This document shows, piece after piece, positions 1-12,261 of a DNA stretch of 64,000 nt. Origin of the DNA: Delphinapterus leucas (Eukaryota > Chordata > Mammalia > Artiodactyla > Monodontidae); the NCBI RefSeq assembly GCF_002288925.2, contig NW_022098095.1, forward strand, positions 372,001 through 436,000, written 5' to 3'. Within the stretch, counting starts at the first letter, position 1. Every line of letters starts with the position of its first letter. The notes beneath the pieces were generated by a model. The model made no database searches, was not told where the DNA came from, and saw nothing but the letters and a program-made list of their open reading frames with translations. A program made the position numbers and the translations under genes.

Positions 1-1334
1 TGTACTATGTAATTTAAAATACTATAAATCAAAACTATAGAGGCTATAGCTATAGATTTAGTAAATACTAATGTACTCATTCTTTAAAAAAGTAGAACTT
101 GAAATGAAGAAGTTTATCTTATTTCTTATCTTAAATAAGAAATTTATCTTATTTCTCTATAATTCAGTTATTATGGAAAAATATTTTTTCTTCTGTGTGT
201 GACCCACTTTACATAATAAAAATTAATTACCTGTACTAACATGAATTGCCTGGTAAGGGTGAATAGAATTTAACTGAACATTGTTGCCATCCAAAATTCT
301 CTATTGGTACTGATTTACATTTGTATTCTATTCAAATACTTTGTAAAATCCAATTTGGTTACCACATGAACTTGTACTTTCTTAAACATTATTTAAATTA
401 TCATGTTAAAGTTTCCAGAGCTCTTTTGCCTTTCTTTTGGAGTAAGCTTTACCTCTTCTTTTGCTGAAAATAGCTATACTGTGTAAAGTCTTGATTTGAT
501 CTTCTCTGTATACTGGTTATACTTGCTCAAAAGTTCATTTTTGTGGAGACATTCTGTTAAAGAGTAGTAGTCTTCCATGTTTAAGTACTGTATTTAAAAA
601 AAAAAAAAAAAAGCCTGAATTTTAAACTTCATTTTGAAATGCTTTCCCTATAATTACTGCTCTTAAAACCCATGTTTTATATGTCAGCTTTTACATTAAT
701 TACTGTTTTGATTAAAACTGTCACTCTTTGCTCGAATCTGTCCTCTCTTTAAATTTATTAAAAACTTTTTTAAAACATAAGGCTCTCCATATATTTAGAA
801 AAGCTGAGTTATGAGTTATCTGAGTCAGTTTTTTCAGAAATGTCATTTTATTATGTAGGTTTGCAGTTGACAAAATCTCATAAGGGCACAAAAGTTCCTT
901 CCAATATATTCTCTTTCTACTGCGTTAGAAAAAATGAGGGCAGGAGAGAGAGAGGGTTTTTTGAAATAAGAAAATCCTTAGAATAGAAAATGTAATATTT
1001 AAAACTCTTTAAAAGCATGTAAGAGTAACTTGGAATATCACAAAGCTTAGAACAGATAATGTCATGAAAGCATCGTTGAATATTGAAGTTGTAGTACCTA
1101 TTCCCATAGTGATTGACGTGCATTATTTAATTCATTGTTCTCAGAGTGTTAAAACTTTAAGCATCTTAACATGTATCATGTATCATGTATCATGACAAAA
1201 TGGTGAGGGGCAGAGGGGAAAGAATGGGTGGGGAGCAAAATCCTGTCAATAGAATCTCCATTTTTGAGAGAGATTTCAGGTTCACTTGTTGATTTTTTTT
1301 TAGTATTCTTTTTTGTTTTTAAAAGACTTGGTTG
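1..1334. other. AT-rich non-coding sequence, probably RC3H1 intron 1
   Basis: I see no gene or identifiable repeat here. There is an A-run near 595-612 and a small tandem repeat at 1170-1194. The AT-rich composition without CpG clusters argues against a promoter. Confidence 0.6.
1170..1194. repeat. Heptamer tandem repeat (CATGTAT)3
   Basis: Three perfect copies of CATGTAT followed by CATG. The unit is a palindrome-rich heptamer, so both strands look alike. Confidence 0.85.
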
Positions 1335-2230
1335 GTTGGTTGATTGATTTGTTTGTTTTAGAGCAGTCTTAGGTTCACAGTAAAATTGAGAAGAAGGTAC
1401 AAAGATTTCCTGCATACTCAGCTGCCTCCACACATGCATAGCCACCCTTATTATCAACATCCACTGCCAGAGTGGTACGTTAATTACAATTGATGAACTT
1501 ACATTGATGCTTAAAGTCCATAGTTTATATTAGGGTTCACTCTCAGTGTTATACATTCTGTGGATTTGCACAAATGTATAATGACAGGTATCCATTATTA
1601 TAGTACCATACAGAATATTTTCATTGGTTTAAAAATCCTCTTTGCTCTGCATATTCATCCTTCCTCACCCCAGCTTCTAGCATCCACTGATCTTTTTATT
1701 GTCTCCATAGTTTTGCCTTTTCCAAAGTGTCCTATAGTTGGAATCATACAATATGCATTTAAGTTTCTTACATGTCTTTTCGTGATTTGATAGCTCATTT
1801 CTTTTTTAGTACTGAATAATATTCCATTGTCTGGTTGTACCACAGTTGTACCACTGGTGGACATCTTGGTTGGTTGCTTACAAGTTTTACAATTATGAAT
1901 AAAGCTGCTATAAATATCCATGTGCAGGTTTTTGTGTAGATACAAGTTTTCAGCTCCTTTGAGTAAATATCAAGGAGAGTGATTGCTGGATTGTATGGTA
2001 AGAGTATGTTTAGTTTTGTAAGATAATGTCAAACTGTTTTTCAAAGTGGTTGCCCAATTTTGCATTCCTATCTGCAATGAATGAGAGTTCCTGTTGGCGC
2101 CACATCTTGGTCAACATTTGGTGTTGTCCGTGTTCCAAATTTTGGCTATTCTAATAGTGTGTAGTGGTATCACATTGTTTTAATTTGCATGTCCCTGATA
2201 ACATATGATGTAGAGCGTCTTTTTATATGT
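1335..2230 (-). repeat. Old L1 3' end fragment
   Basis: On the minus strand this matches L1 sequence: the 3' UTR-like stretch around 1360-1480 (TTAGGTTCACAG, then CACACATGCATAGCC) and the ORF2 C-terminal region around 1890-2160 (TATGAATAAAGCTGCTATAA, GGATTGTATGGTAAGAG). It is diverged and broken by indels, so it is an old mammalian L1M-type copy. Confidence 0.75.
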
Positions 2231-2429
2231 TTATGTGGAATATATAATATTGTATAGTTGGACTCACGCAATATGTAGCCTTTTCAGATTAGTTTCTTTA
2301 TCCTTATCTTTTTAATCTGTCACTTCACTTTTAGCTTTACCTCGCTTATAGGTAGTTTTAAGAATGCAGTTAATTTTGGAGGTATACTATCTTCTAAAGA
2401 TTAAGTACCAGCATTAAAAAATTGAACTC

Positions 2430-2633
2430 GGGCTTCCCTGGTGGCGCAGTGGTTGAGAGTCTGCCTGCCGATGCAGGGGAAACGGATTCGTGCCCCAGTC
2501 CGGGAAGATCCCACATGCCACAGAGTGGCTGGGTCGAAGCCAGGGCCGCTGGGCCTGAGCATCCGGAGCCTGTGCTCTGCAACGGGAGAGGCCACAACAG
2601 TGAGAGGCCCGCGTACCGCAAAAAAAAAAAAAG
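2430..2633 (+). repeat. CHR-type SINE with 9 bp target-site duplication
   Basis: It starts GGGCTTCCCTGGTGG, carries A-box-like (TGGCGCAGTGG) and B-box-like (GGATTCGTGCC) Pol III motifs of a tRNA-derived SINE, and ends in GCGTACCGC plus a poly(A) run. ATTGAACTC at 2421-2429 is repeated at 2634-2642. Confidence 0.92.
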
Positions 2634-3140
2634 ATTGAACTCATCTTGTGATGATAGATTCAGCTCTCTTACCTTTTATGTGAATTGTCCAACACTATCT
2701 TTAGAAATATGAAACTTGCTACAATCAAGTAGTGATATTTTTCAGTTATTTAACAATTGTTGAACAAATATATGCCATACAACAGTATGGACTCCCTCTT
2801 ATAGAAAGAGTTTAGAATGTATTGGGAACATCAGAGGGGCAACCTAATATACACTGGGCTATAACAAGATTTCTTGAAAGAGCTTTCTGAGTTGAATGTG
2901 ACTTAAAGGATGAATAGGGGTTTAACATCCCAGATTTAGGGGAATACTTGAGCCAAACAAGACCTAGAGCGAAAAAGAATATCTTGTATACAGGGAAACC
3001 TTCATACTTTTGTTGCTAGAGTATAAAACATGAGGCAGATAGTGGTGAAAAATAAAGCTGGAGAAGTAGGTGGGGGCCACATCCCAGGGATCTTGTATGG
3101 CGTGTTCAAGCACTTGGGATTGATTCTGCTAAGGCAACAT
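2634..3140. repeat. Old LINE-like debris (CR1/L2 clade suspected)
   Basis: Diverged intronic sequence. The part around 3080-3140 (ATCTTGTATGGCG, GATTGATTCTG) resembles a repeat recurring near 5390-5690, 10480-10690 and 19630-20120 in this window. I cannot assign the family with certainty. Confidence 0.35.
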
Positions 3141-3151
3141 CTAAGAGGTTT

Positions 3152-3513
3152 TTTAAATTTTTATTTATTTATTTATTTAGTTAGTTAGTTTTGGCTGCGT
3201 TGGGTCTTCATTGCCGCGCGCGGGCTTTCTCTAGTTGTGGCGAGCACGGGCTACTCTTTGTTGCGGTGCATAGGCTTCTCATTGCAGTGGCTTCTCTTGT
3301 TGCGGAGCACGGGCTCTAGGCATGTGGGCTTCAGTAGTTGTGGCACATGAGCTCAGTGGTTGTGGCTTGCAGACTCTAGAGTGCAGCCTCAGTAGTTGTA
3401 GTGCACGGGCTTAGTTGCTCCACGGCATGTGAGATCTTCCCAGACCAGGGCTCGAACCTGTGTCCCCTGCATTGGCAGGTGGATTCTTAACCACTGCGCC
3501 ACCAGGGAAGTCC
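3152..3513 (-). repeat. Longer, older CHR-type SINE
   Basis: The reverse strand reads GGGACTTCCCTGGTGGCGC at the right edge and ends leftward in TGGCTGCG and an A/T-rich tail (TTTATTTATTTATT). CTAAGAG at 3141-3147 recurs at 3514-3520 as target-site duplication. Confidence 0.88.
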
Positions 3514-3520
3514 CTAAGAG

Positions 3521-4416
3521 TTTTTGTTGATGTTGTTTGTTTTTTAACTTGAGATAACAAAATACATGCACTAAAGGGCAAAAATCATAGCGGTAGATCT
3601 TGATTACTTTTTACATATATACACTTGTGTAACCACCACCCAGATCAAGATATGCAATGTTTCTAACACCCAAGAATTCTTTCTACTCTTTCCCAGACAG
3701 TACACTCTCTACTGCCTCCCAGCTTTCCTAAGAGTTAATTCTGACTTCTAGCACTGTAGTCTGTTTTGCCTCTTCTTAAATGAAATCATGCATCATGTCT
3801 TCTTTATGCTTCCTCTATAAATTAAATTCTACAGTAGGTGCTATTTTGTATCTGGCTTTGTACATTGTAATATCTGTGAAATGTGTCCCTGTTATATGTA
3901 ACAATGGACCAATTGTTTTATTTTTATCATTGCTGTATAGTATTCCATTATATGAACTTATCACAGTTTATGCATTTTGTTGATGGACATTTGGGTTGTT
4001 TGCAGTTTATTTTTGGCTTTTTATGAATAAAGTTGTTATGAACATTACTGCATATGATTTTTGGTGGACATACTTAGTCATTCCTCTCATATAAATACCT
4101 AGCAGTGGAATTTATGGGTCATTAGTAGACTTTGGTTTAGCCTAAGGAGATACTCCCAGTTTTCCAAAGTGATTGTACCAATTCACACTGCTGTCAGCAT
4201 TGTATGAGAATTTCGTATGCTCATATCATCTTTAATACTTGGTATGGTCAGTAAACTTTTTTTTAGCCATTCTGGTAGGCATGTAGTAGATTCCCATTGT
4301 CATCGTAATTTAAATTTCCCTTGTGAGTAATGACATCTTATGACTCTTAAATAAGCGTATTATACACTTACTGGCCATTTTGATACCCTCTTTTGCGAAA
4401 GGATCTTTCAAGTCTG
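3521..4416 (-). repeat. Old L1 3' end fragment
   Basis: Minus-strand L1 ORF2/3' UTR remnants: GTATAGTATTCCATTATATG near 3940, ATGAATAAAGTTGTTATGAAC near 4024 and a ladder of L1-like words to about 4330. Diverged and frame-broken. Confidence 0.7.
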
Positions 4417-4429
4417 TTGTCCTTTTTTT

Positions 4430-4740
4430 ACAATTTACTTATTTTTTATTTTTGGCTGCGTTGGGTCTTCGTTGCTGCGTGCAGGCTTTCTCTAGTTGCA
4501 GTGGGTAGGGGCTACTCTTCCTTGTGATGTACGGGCTTCTCATCGTGGTGGCTTCTCTTGTTGTGGAGCACGGGCTCTAGGCACGTGGGCTTCAGTAGTT
4601 GTGGTGCGTGGGCTCAGTAGTTGTGGCTCATGGGCTTAGTTGCTCCATGGCATGTGGGATCTTTCCGGGCCAGGGCTCGAACTCGTGTCCCCTGCATCAG
4701 CAGGTGGATTCTTAACCACTGCGCCACCAGAGAAGCCCTA
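4430..4740 (-). repeat. CHR-type SINE with 13 bp target-site duplication
   Basis: The same longer CHR variant as at 3152, reverse orientation, ending GCGCCACCAGAGAAGCCC. TTGTCCTTTTTTT at 4417-4429 recurs exactly at 4741-4753. Confidence 0.9.
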
Positions 4741-4884
4741 TTGTCCTTTTTTTTATTGAGTTTTTTGTCATAGAAGAAAACCATAAGTGAATGACCAGCA
4801 GCTGTGAGGAGTGTGGATGAAGGCAAGAACAAAGCTAGAGACAGAGATCAGTTAAAAGGTTACTGTGTGATCCAGGTGAGAGAG

Positions 4885-4998
4885 ACTATGCTCTATGAGA
4901 GCAGGGACTTTGTTTCATTCAGGGCTACATCTTTAGATCCTAAGACACTGTCTGGCACGTGGTAGGTGTTCAGTAAGTAATTTTTGAATGAATGAACA
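4885..4998 (+). repeat. L2 LINE 3' end
   Basis: AGCAGGGACTTTG, CTGGCACGTGGTAGGTGTTCA and TTTTTGAATGAATGAA are the hallmark words of the mammalian L2 3' terminus. Confidence 0.75.
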
Positions 4999-7143
4999 CA
5001 AACTTCAATCAGGGAAGTAGAGATGGAAAGGAAGATATAGATTTAAGAGATAATAGAAAATTTTAATAGAGGTAGAAGAGGACGGAATCTAGGATGATTA
5101 CCAGATTACCAGGTGTGTACATTGAGTGTCAAGTTGTATAGTGATGTAACTAAAGAAACGAAGGCTACAGAAGGAATTACAAGTTTAAAAAAAAGGGACA
5201 AGTTAATTACCATGTGACCTTGCACATATTACCTAAGGTTTGTGCTCAGTTTCTTCAATGCTAAAATTAAGATATAATGATATGTAATATCTAATAATAG
5301 GGTCATTGTGAGGACTGAGATAATGCATGCAAAATTTAGAATAGTGCCTGTCATATAAAATATACTCAAAAAAGATTAGAGATAGAAACAATTGAAAATC
5401 CCTGTCTTCATGGAGCTTACATTTTAGTAGTGGTGGGTCCACACTGTAACAAAATAACTAAAATAAAGCATATTGGATGGTGAGAAGTATTGTGGAGAAA
5501 AATTAATCAGGAAAGAGATGGGAAGCACAGATTGTGGTGGTAGTGTGATTAGGGTTGAGGGATCAATTTTAAATAAGGTGATCAAGTAAGGCCTTCCCTA
5601 AGGGAATTCACATAGTAATATGTGTAGGGAAATGGGAAAAAGGTTCAGGGTTAGGAGAAGAGCGGGACAAATTGTTCGTAACTTAAGATAAGAAAGCAAG
5701 GCTCCCTATTTTACCAAAGAATAGAGTGTAGTAATAGTAGATTTGTTTGTTTATTGTGCAAACCCACAGCAGTTAGGCTTGTCCCATTCTTTTATCCTCT
5801 CTTCCCTGTAATATACTACATAAACCTAAGGACGAATTTATACCCTAAAAGATCTTCGTTACATATATTGGAGGAAGTGTTTTATGTTTAATTCTGACAT
5901 AGTAGCAATAAATCAATAGGTCCTCTAACAGTAGCTACTACTTGGGAACAGCAAAATATCTTCTTACAATTTATATAACTGTTTCAAACCACTTGATATG
6001 TGTAAATGACATACATTATTATAGGCTTCTGTGTTTGGACTCCATGTAGCAATTCGTTCATTCTTTTAAAATCAAAATGAAATATTGTCTGGGATGACAG
6101 TCTAGAAATAGTTCTAAAATGGAAAATGAATCTATCCTTTTTTTTTCTTTTTAAGCATTATTTTTCAAGTATGCGCAATTGAAAATCATTGGAAATAGTT
6201 GGAATTCTTTCAGGCATATTCCATAAAAATAAACAGTGATAAAAAAATGTCCTTAAACCTTGGCCAGTAGATTATGGGGACAGTTTAATAATACTAACAT
6301 TATTGTTATTTTACTATTATTAAATTTGTTAGATTATATCTTTAACACAAAAATTCCCTAGGTCATAGTATACACTACATATCACCCAACCATTGCAAAA
6401 GAAGTATGCTCCATATGCAGCTTGCCTATTCTGAATAATCTGCATGTTTTCTCTTTGCTGTCCAGTTCTAGAATCAGTCAGAGCCCTGTGGTATCTACCA
6501 AGTGCCACAAGGAAGTCTAGGACACAAGCTCCCTCAGAAAAAAAGCAGAAACAAGTAAAAGTAAAGCAGTAGGGACTATTAGTGTGACACATGTGCTGCT
6601 TTGTTTTCTTGAGTAAAGAGGGAATTCTTTGTTCCCAGTTTTTGTTATTGATACTTGTTTTTTTTCTTCCAGTTCAGCACCAGAAATCTGCTACATTCCA
6701 AATCCAAATGTCATCACTACTCCAAAATTGAGTTCATGAAGGGTAGCTTTCTAACTGTGGTAGATTGAACTGGAGTGTTTTGTAACAGCTTAGTAATATA
6801 AATGTAGAACAATCTAACAAATACGTTGAGTGAAAGAAGCCAAAATACAAAACACATACTGATGATTCATTACATAGAATTTTAAAACAGGTAAAAGTAA
6901 TCTATAGCATTAGAAGTTAGGATAGTAGTGGCCTTTGAGGAAGAATAAAGAGATAATGATTGGGAGGGATGGTGAGGGGACTTTCTGGGGTGCTGGTAAT
7001 GTTCTATATCTTGGGTATACAAGTATGCTCACTTTGCTTACTATGTTCATTGAGCTGAACACTCTTGATCTGTATACTTTTTATGTGTGTATGTTATATT
7101 TCAATACATTAAGTATCTTAAAATATTTATAAGATTAAGATTA
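4999..7143. other. Non-coding sequence with old LINE-like debris
   Basis: 5390-5690 (CTTCATGGAGCTTACATTTTAG onward) looks like an old CR1/L2-clade piece. The remainder, including 5700-7140, shows no gene or repeat I can name. Confidence 0.4.
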
Positions 7144-7346
7144 GGGCTTCCCTGGTGGCGCAGTCGTTGAGAGTCCGCCTGCCGATGCAGGGGACGCGAG
7201 TTTGTGCCCCGGTCTGGGAAGATCCCACATGCTGCAGAGTGGCTGGGCCCGTGAGCCGTGGCCGCTGAGCCTGCGCATCTGGAGCCTATGCTCTGCAACT
7301 GGAGAGGCCACAACAGTGAGAGGCCCGCGTACTGAAAAAAAAAAAA
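7144..7346 (+). repeat. CHR-type SINE
   Basis: Full head (GGGCTTCCCTGGTGGCGCAG), tRNA-like boxes, and end (GCGTACTG plus A12). I did not find an unambiguous target-site duplication. Confidence 0.9.
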
Positions 7347-7349
7347 TTA

Positions 7350-7560
7350 CAGCTGCTGAAAGTTGGAAGACGGTGGGAAAAGTACAAGATTTGGAGTTGG
7401 ACAAGTGTAGGTTCAAATTATGACTAGATCACTAAATTATCCACGTAACTGTTTTCAGTTTTCTTTCCTTCCTTCATCGATAAAGTAGAGGAGATATCTC
7501 AGAAGGTTGTTTGAGGATTGAATGAGATGATTTGTAAGTGCTTAGCACTCAAATCCTACT
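7350..7560 (+). repeat. MIR SINE
   Basis: GGAGTTGGACAAGTG, TTCAAATTATGACTAGATCAC and the later GGATTGAATGAGATGATTTG follow the MIR order of words. Diverged. Confidence 0.6.
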
Positions 7561-7874
7561 CCCCCCTCCCACAGTTTTGGGATAGAGGGGGAAAGATTTG
7601 AGGAGTATATAAAGAAGTTGTAGGTAGGTGAAAACAATTAAAACTTGCTGAAGATGACTAAGGTGATGCTGGTAAGGAAGATTAAGTCTTTCTTTATATC
7701 GTAACCAGTAAAGACCAACAACTTGGGAGTATTTGAATCACTTTCAATATTAAGAGTTAATAGTGCTGCCCTGGCACGTCGACGTGGAGGACTGTTACAC
7801 AGATGACAATTTATATTCGGTTAGAATGTAATACGAAGTTTCAGATAGATTTACATTGAGCCTAAGTAGTACGT

Positions 7875-8086
7875 TGTTTGTTTTTTGTTTTTTTGCGGTA
7901 CGCGGGCCTCTCACTGTTGTGGCTTCTCCCGCTGCGGAGCACAGGCTCCAGACGCGCAGGCTCAGCGGCCATGGCTCACGGGCCCAGCCGCTCCGCGGCA
8001 TGTGGGATCCTCCCAGACCGGGGCACGAACCCGTGTCCCTGCATCGGCAGGCGGACTCTCAACCACTGCGCCACCAGGGAAGCCCC
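7875..8086 (-). repeat. CHR-type SINE with 9 bp target-site duplication
   Basis: Reverse-strand copy from poly(T) and GCGGTACGCGGGCC to GCCACCAGGGAAGCCCC. GTAGTACGT at 7866-7874 recurs exactly at 8087-8095. Little diverged from the other short CHR copies here, suggesting a fairly young insertion. Confidence 0.93.
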
Positions 8087-8439
8087 GTAGTACGTATTTT
8101 TAAGTCTAAAGGATTTGTTATCCGTGCTGTGCTTTGAAAATGTTACCGTTTTGGTACATTTAAATGCTCTTCCCTGTAGTTGCTGATGATTTATGCTGCA
8201 AGAATAAGGAGCTAAATTTAGGCATGTTGTGTTTGTGAAGGTACTTATATATATTAGTAATTTTTAGGCCTTAAAAAAAGAGAATAGATTCATTCTATGA
8301 AAACTTTGTAATTCAACTGAGGGAACCTTTCACATTCCAATGTCAGTTTTTCATTCAGTATTACTCTTTTCTCAAAAGGCTATGATGAAATTTATAAGTG
8401 TAAAATTGTGTCTTGATTATATAAACAATCAGATATCTA

Positions 8440-8935
8440 TTATTGAGTAACAAACCACCCCAAAACTTAGTGGCTTAAAACAACAACCATTTTATTTGCT
8501 TACAATTCTGAGTTAGTGCATGGGGCTAAGTTAGCCACAGGTGGTTCTGCTGCTGGTCTCCACTGAGGTCACTCATGCAGCTTCAGTCATCTGGCAGCTA
8601 AAATTGGGGCTGATTGTTCTAGGGGTCTGAGCTGGGACAGTTTTTCTCTGTTCTGTTGGTCTCAGCTCAGGTCTAGCTCAAGCCTTCTCACATAGTGGCA
8701 CCATGTTCCAAGAGTGCAAGTTGCAAGGTTTCTTGAGGCCTATGCTGTGAAGTTCTCCAAACATCACTAATGCTATATTCAACTACAGTATTCAAAATAA
8801 GTCAAGGCCACCCAGATTCAAAGTGTGGGGGAAAAGATTCTATCTCTTGATAGAGCAGCAAAGTCAAATTACAAAGGGGCATAGCTACAGGGATGGGAGG
8901 AATTGTGGCCATCTTTGCAGACTACCACAACAAAT
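8440..8935. repeat. Old interspersed repeat, family not assigned
   Basis: ACTTAGTGGCTTAAAACAAC and the following CACTCATGCAG, AAGGGGCATAG and GGATGGGAGGAATTG words recur widely in mammalian genomes in my experience, but I cannot name the family reliably. No coding potential. Confidence 0.5.
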
Positions 8936-8964
8936 GATTAAGAAACCTAAAGAGAAAGTCTTAA

Positions 8965-9115
8965 AATAGTAAAGTTAGACAAACCTGGGTTGGAATCTCA
9001 ACTCTACCCCTTACTGGCTGTGAGACCTTAAGAACATTGCTTAACTTTTCTGGGCCCTGATTTTCTCAAGGGTGTGATAATATTTTGCAAGGTTATTATG
9101 AGTATTAAAAGTTAA
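8965..9115 (+). repeat. MIR SINE
   Basis: GGGTTGGAATCTCAACTCTACC, TTACTGGCTGTGAGACCTTA and TTCTGGGCCCTGATTTTCTC follow the MIR core and 3' region. Confidence 0.7.
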
Positions 9116-9119
9116 TGGA

Positions 9120-9820
9120 AAAAAAAAAAGAATGCACTTTAAGTTTTTAGAATGTTTTGACCCATAGTAAATTCTATTGTTATTTTAGAACTTGCCATTC
9201 CTTTAAATCTCCATTTGCTTGTATTGCTCACTTATTACCTGAACCTGTGATAATCTCCTTCAAAGATAGGAATGCCAGCATAGTTTGCTACTAATAAGTG
9301 GTGTCCCAGAGGCCCTCTGAAAGATAACGAAAATTGAGAGTTTTTTCCTCTGTTTGCCAGCTTTGATGTATTAAGACTCATTTGCTCATATTAGAAGCTG
9401 TCTGCTTAAAATATAAAACGAAAACCTAGGTTTTATATTTGGGTACCTAAGCCTTGAGTTATCTCCCCACCTCCCTCTTCCAAAGTGGAAATGTATGTGT
9501 TCATTGTAAAAAGGAACTGTCAAGATTTTTAAAAATTGCATTTACACCTCATAAACTAATTAATATTAAACTGTTTGGGATATAAGAATACTTGGGTTTC
9601 TAAGCTTTTAATGTCTTTTGTTTATAAGTTTCTGTTTTGTAGTGTTTAGGGAAGAAATCATCTAAAATTGGCATCACTTGCTAATAATATTAAATTCAGA
9701 GTTTATATTTTGGCCACAGAGAATTTGTCATCATGTTGCTGATGTTAGATATCTTTTTTCCCCAGTGCTTAAGGTGGAAAGTAAGATTATTGATTTGAGA
9801 CTTTCTTCTTTTTTAATATA
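9120..9820. other. AT-rich non-coding sequence
   Basis: No gene or named repeat seen beyond an A-run at 9119-9129. Confidence 0.5.
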
Positions 9821-9821
9821 G

Positions 9822-10220
9822 ACAGTTAAAGCTATGAATATCCATCTAAGCCTTGCTTTGGTTGCATCCCATGAGTTTTGGTATGGTGTGTCTTCATTTT
9901 CATTCATTTCAAAGTATTTTCTAATTTCCTTTTGATTTCTTCTTTGACTTACTGGTTATTTAGCAGTATGTTGTTTAATTTCCCTGTATTTGTGAGTTAA
10001 AGTTATTTTCTGTTTTTAATTTCATTCCATTGTATGCAGAGACTATAATGTTTATGATTTCAATCCTTTTAAATTTATTGAGACTTGTTTTATGGTCTAG
10101 CGTATGGTCTATCTTGGAGAATGTTCTGTAAGCACTTGAAAATAATTCTCCTGTTGTTGTACTGAGCATTCTGTGGATGTCTTTTAAGTCTAGTTGGTTT
10201 ATAGTGTTATTCTTGTGTTA
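9822..10220 (-). repeat. Old L1 ORF2 endonuclease-region fragment
   Basis: On the minus strand this parallels the endonuclease-coding part of the two large L1s in this window (compare 27410-27780 and 46020-46390): GCATCCCATGAGTTTTGG, TATGGTCTATCTTGGAGAATG and TGTGGATGTCTTTTAAGTC. Confidence 0.75.
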
Positions 10221-11451
10221 TATATTCTTGTTTATCTGTGCATGTTACTTTTGGAAAGGCCCTAGGTTCCTTCCCTAGCAGCTTTCTGTTAGTCCAGTTG
10301 ACTTTCTATTGGCAAAAACATAAATATTCCAGCTTGATAGCTTTGCTAATGTATATTGTCTGGCTTCTTCTGTATTAGAACCATAGAGAAAATAGCAAGA
10401 GAGGAAGAAAACCCAAGACATTCTCTGATTTTAAGGAACTTACAGCCTAGCAAGTAGTGGCTTTCTCTATTGAGGATACCTTTAACATGGATACCACATA
10501 AGAAATTGTCACAGTAATCCAGGTAAGAGAGGTTGGCAGCCTAATGTAAGGATTTAGGAATGGATGGGAAGGTTTCAAGAAACATTAAAGAGATAAAATG
10601 AATGGGACATGATGACTGATTAGTTGAGGGGAGGAGCAGGTTTGAGGAAAAGTTAATAGTGAAGGATGATTCCCTATGCTTCTGTCAACAGGTAAGTCAC
10701 TCAATCATTAACATAGGGAACAAAAAGTTTGGTAAAGTTGAGATGGTTTGAGACCCCAGTTGGACATGGATGACTAGTAGCCAACTGGTTACGTGACCCT
10801 GGCACTCAGAAGAGAGGCTTGAACTTTTGGAAGTCATCAGTATCTAGTTGGTAGTCGAAAGTTGAAAATAGTTGAAGTCACTGAGGGAAATTTTGTAGAG
10901 AAGAGAATTGAAGAAGGAATTCTGAAGAGCCACATATATTCCACGGATGGGCAGAGAAGGAGAAGCCTTCAACAGGGACACGTAAGGAGTGGCCTGTTAA
11001 TTAGTGGAATACCTGGACAGTGTGCTGTTATAGAAGCCCCAGAGGGACAGCATTTGCAGGAGTAACTGGTCAGCATTATTAAATGCTGTATAGAAAGAAA
11101 GGAGATAAGGACTAAGATGTGACTGTTGTATTTCATAAGAAGGTTGTTGATATACTTGTTAAGAATAGTTTCAAAATCGTGGTTGGAATAAAGTGATAGT
11201 TTGCAAACTGAAAGGTGTGGGAGAAGAGAATAGAGACTAGAAGACAGGAACAGGGACAGGGATTGAGTGACTTTTTTTTTTTTTTTTTTTGATTAAATAA
11301 GACAGGGTGGAGATAGAAATGTGGTATGTTTTTGGTTTTGGTTTTAGTTTTTGGTTTTTTTTTAGCTCCTCTGCAGAAACATTTAAGCATGCTGGTGAGG
11401 AAAGAACTAGTAAATTGGGATACATTGAAGAAACAGAATATTAGTGTTGTC
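10220..11451. other. Non-coding sequence with old LINE-like debris
   Basis: 10380-10690 resembles the CR1/L2-like pieces near 5390 and 19630. A T-run occurs at 11273-11290. No gene seen. Confidence 0.4.
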
Positions 11452-11690
11452 CCTTAAAACAGCAGTCCCCAACCTTTTTGGCACCAGGGACCAGTTTCGT
11501 GGAAGACAATTTTTCCACAAACCGGGTGGGGGTGGGTGGGTTTGGGGTGGTTCAGTCACATTACATTTACTGTGCACTTTATTTCTATTATCATTATAAT
11601 ACATAATGAAATAATTTTACAACTCACCATAATGCAGAATCAGTGGGAGCCCCGAGCTCGTTTTCACTTGCCACTCACTGACAGGGTTTT

Positions 11691-12261
11691 TTATTTTTTT
11701 TAATTTATTTATTTTTATTTTTTGGCTGCATTGCGTCTTCGATGTTGCATGTGGGCTTTCTCTAGTTGCAGCAAGCGGGGGCTACTCTTCATTGTGGTGC
11801 ATGGGCTTCTTATTGCGGTGGCTTCTCTTGTTGCGGAGCACAGGCCCTAGAGTGCCTGGGCTTCAATAGTTGTGGCGCGTGGGCTCAGTAGTTGTGACTC
11901 GCAGGCTCTAGAGTGCAGGCTCGGTAGTTGTGGCGCACTGGCTTGCTTGTTCCACGGGATGTGGGATCTTCCTGGACCGGGGCTTGAACCCGTGTCCCCT
12001 GCATTCATTGTGGTGCATGGGCTTCTTATTGCGGTGGCTTCTCTTGTTGCGGAGCACAGGCCCTAGAGTGCCTGGGCTTCAATAGTTGTGGCGCGTGGGC
12101 TCAGTAGTTGTGACTCGCAGGCTCTAGAGTGCAGGCTCGGTAGTTGTGGCGCACTGGCTTGCTTGTTCCACGGGATGTGGGATCTTCCTGGACCGGGGCT
12201 TGAACCCGTGTCCCCTGCATTGGCAGGCAGATCCTTAACCACTGCGCCACCAGGGAAGTCC
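11691..12261 (-). repeat. CHR-type SINE with internal 216 bp tandem duplication, nested in a hAT element
   Basis: Reverse-strand longer CHR variant ending GCGCCACCAGGGAAGTCC. Imperfect target-site duplications (CTGACAGGGTTTT at 11678-11690, CTGATAGTGTTTT at 12262-12274) mark the insertion. The body is 571 bp instead of about 350 because 11788-12003 is repeated as 12004-12219. Confidence 0.88.
11788..12219. repeat. Two apparently perfect 216 bp tandem copies
   Basis: Copy one is 11788-12003 and copy two is 12004-12219. Reading both against each other I find no difference; the same 44-residue frame opens in each. The junction shares only a few bases (TTCATTG against GCATTCATTG). Confidence 0.9.

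Noticed and set aside
2430..2500. tRNA-like A and B boxes
   Set aside because: They belong to tRNA-derived SINEs; no cloverleaf of a functional tRNA can be drawn, so no tRNA gene is called.
2422..2712. Pairs of 60-100 codon frames on both strands at many loci, beginning or ending with similar peptides
   Set aside because: They are accidental frames through GC-rich CHR SINE copies and recur wherever that SINE occurs.
11788..12219. Direct repeats that could suggest a satellite or CRISPR-like array
   Set aside because: There are only two copies, with no spacers, inside a SINE in a mammalian genome.
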